Assembly: GCF_937920075.1 (NCBI RefSeq)
Contig: NZ_CALETI010000385.1
Location: 1-5,913, forward strand
Source: an uncultured Agitococcus sp.
GTDB taxonomy: Bacteria; Pseudomonadota; Gammaproteobacteria; Pseudomonadales; Moraxellaceae
Length of the DNA stretch: 5,913 bases
Direction: 5' to 3'
The translations under genes were made by a program, and so were the position numbers. The notes beneath the pieces are model-generated. The model did no database searches. It was given only the letters and a program-made list of their open reading frames with translations, and was not told the DNA's origin. This document shows, piece by piece, positions 5,901-5,913 of the stretch; within the stretch, counting starts at the first letter, position 1; every line of letters starts with the position of its first letter.

Positions 5901-5913
5901 ATAAAACCGTTGA

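Noticed and set aside
1..5913. CRISPR array, tRNA, rRNA, or defence/toxin-antitoxin genes
   Set aside because: No repeat-spacer pattern, no tRNA-like or rRNA sequence and no such protein motifs were seen on either strand.

Overview
The window is a compact stretch of chromosome from an AT-rich gammaproteobacterium. The gene order aroQ-accB-accC-prmA, followed by a zinc-ribbon/DUF3426 membrane protein and dusB, all on the minus strand, is the classical gammaproteobacterial order (in Pseudomonas and relatives it continues into fis). Protein sequences match that group closely: BCCP has the same length and biotin-lysine position as the E. coli protein, and biotin carboxylase residues are offset by only two. 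The low G+C content and the flavour of the intergenic DNA suggest a sulfur-oxidiser such as the Thiotrichales/Beggiatoaceae. That last step is inference, not a match.

Layout from right to left, in the direction of transcription. A minus-strand promoter near 5281 reads into aroQ (type II 3-dehydroquinase), accB (biotin carboxyl carrier protein), accC (biotin carboxylase) and prmA (ribosomal protein L11 methyltransferase), with gaps of 15, 7 and 3 nt. After prmA lies a 168-nt gap holding a strong 14-bp hairpin and a TATAAT-type promoter. A second unit follows: the DUF3426 zinc-ribbon membrane protein, whose stop codon overlaps the start of dusB (ATGA). dusB runs off the left edge, and fis would be expected beyond it.

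To the right of aroQ, across a 261-nt divergent intergenic region, one small plus-strand gene (5508-5861) encodes an unrecognised 117-residue protein with a signal peptide and two further membrane segments. Direct repeats of about 16 nt flank it, and its stop codon abuts a sequence that resembles an insertion-sequence terminus at the right edge.

Functionally, the minus-strand genes combine chorismate synthesis (AroQ), the first step of fatty-acid synthesis (AccB and AccC), and modification of the translation apparatus (PrmA on L11, DusB on tRNA). This is ordinary core metabolism. The less ordinary items are the repeated DESWA motif in the DUF3426 linker, the strand-biased hairpin after prmA, and the small membrane gene with its flanking repeats. 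I found no convincing sign of a new multi-gene system.
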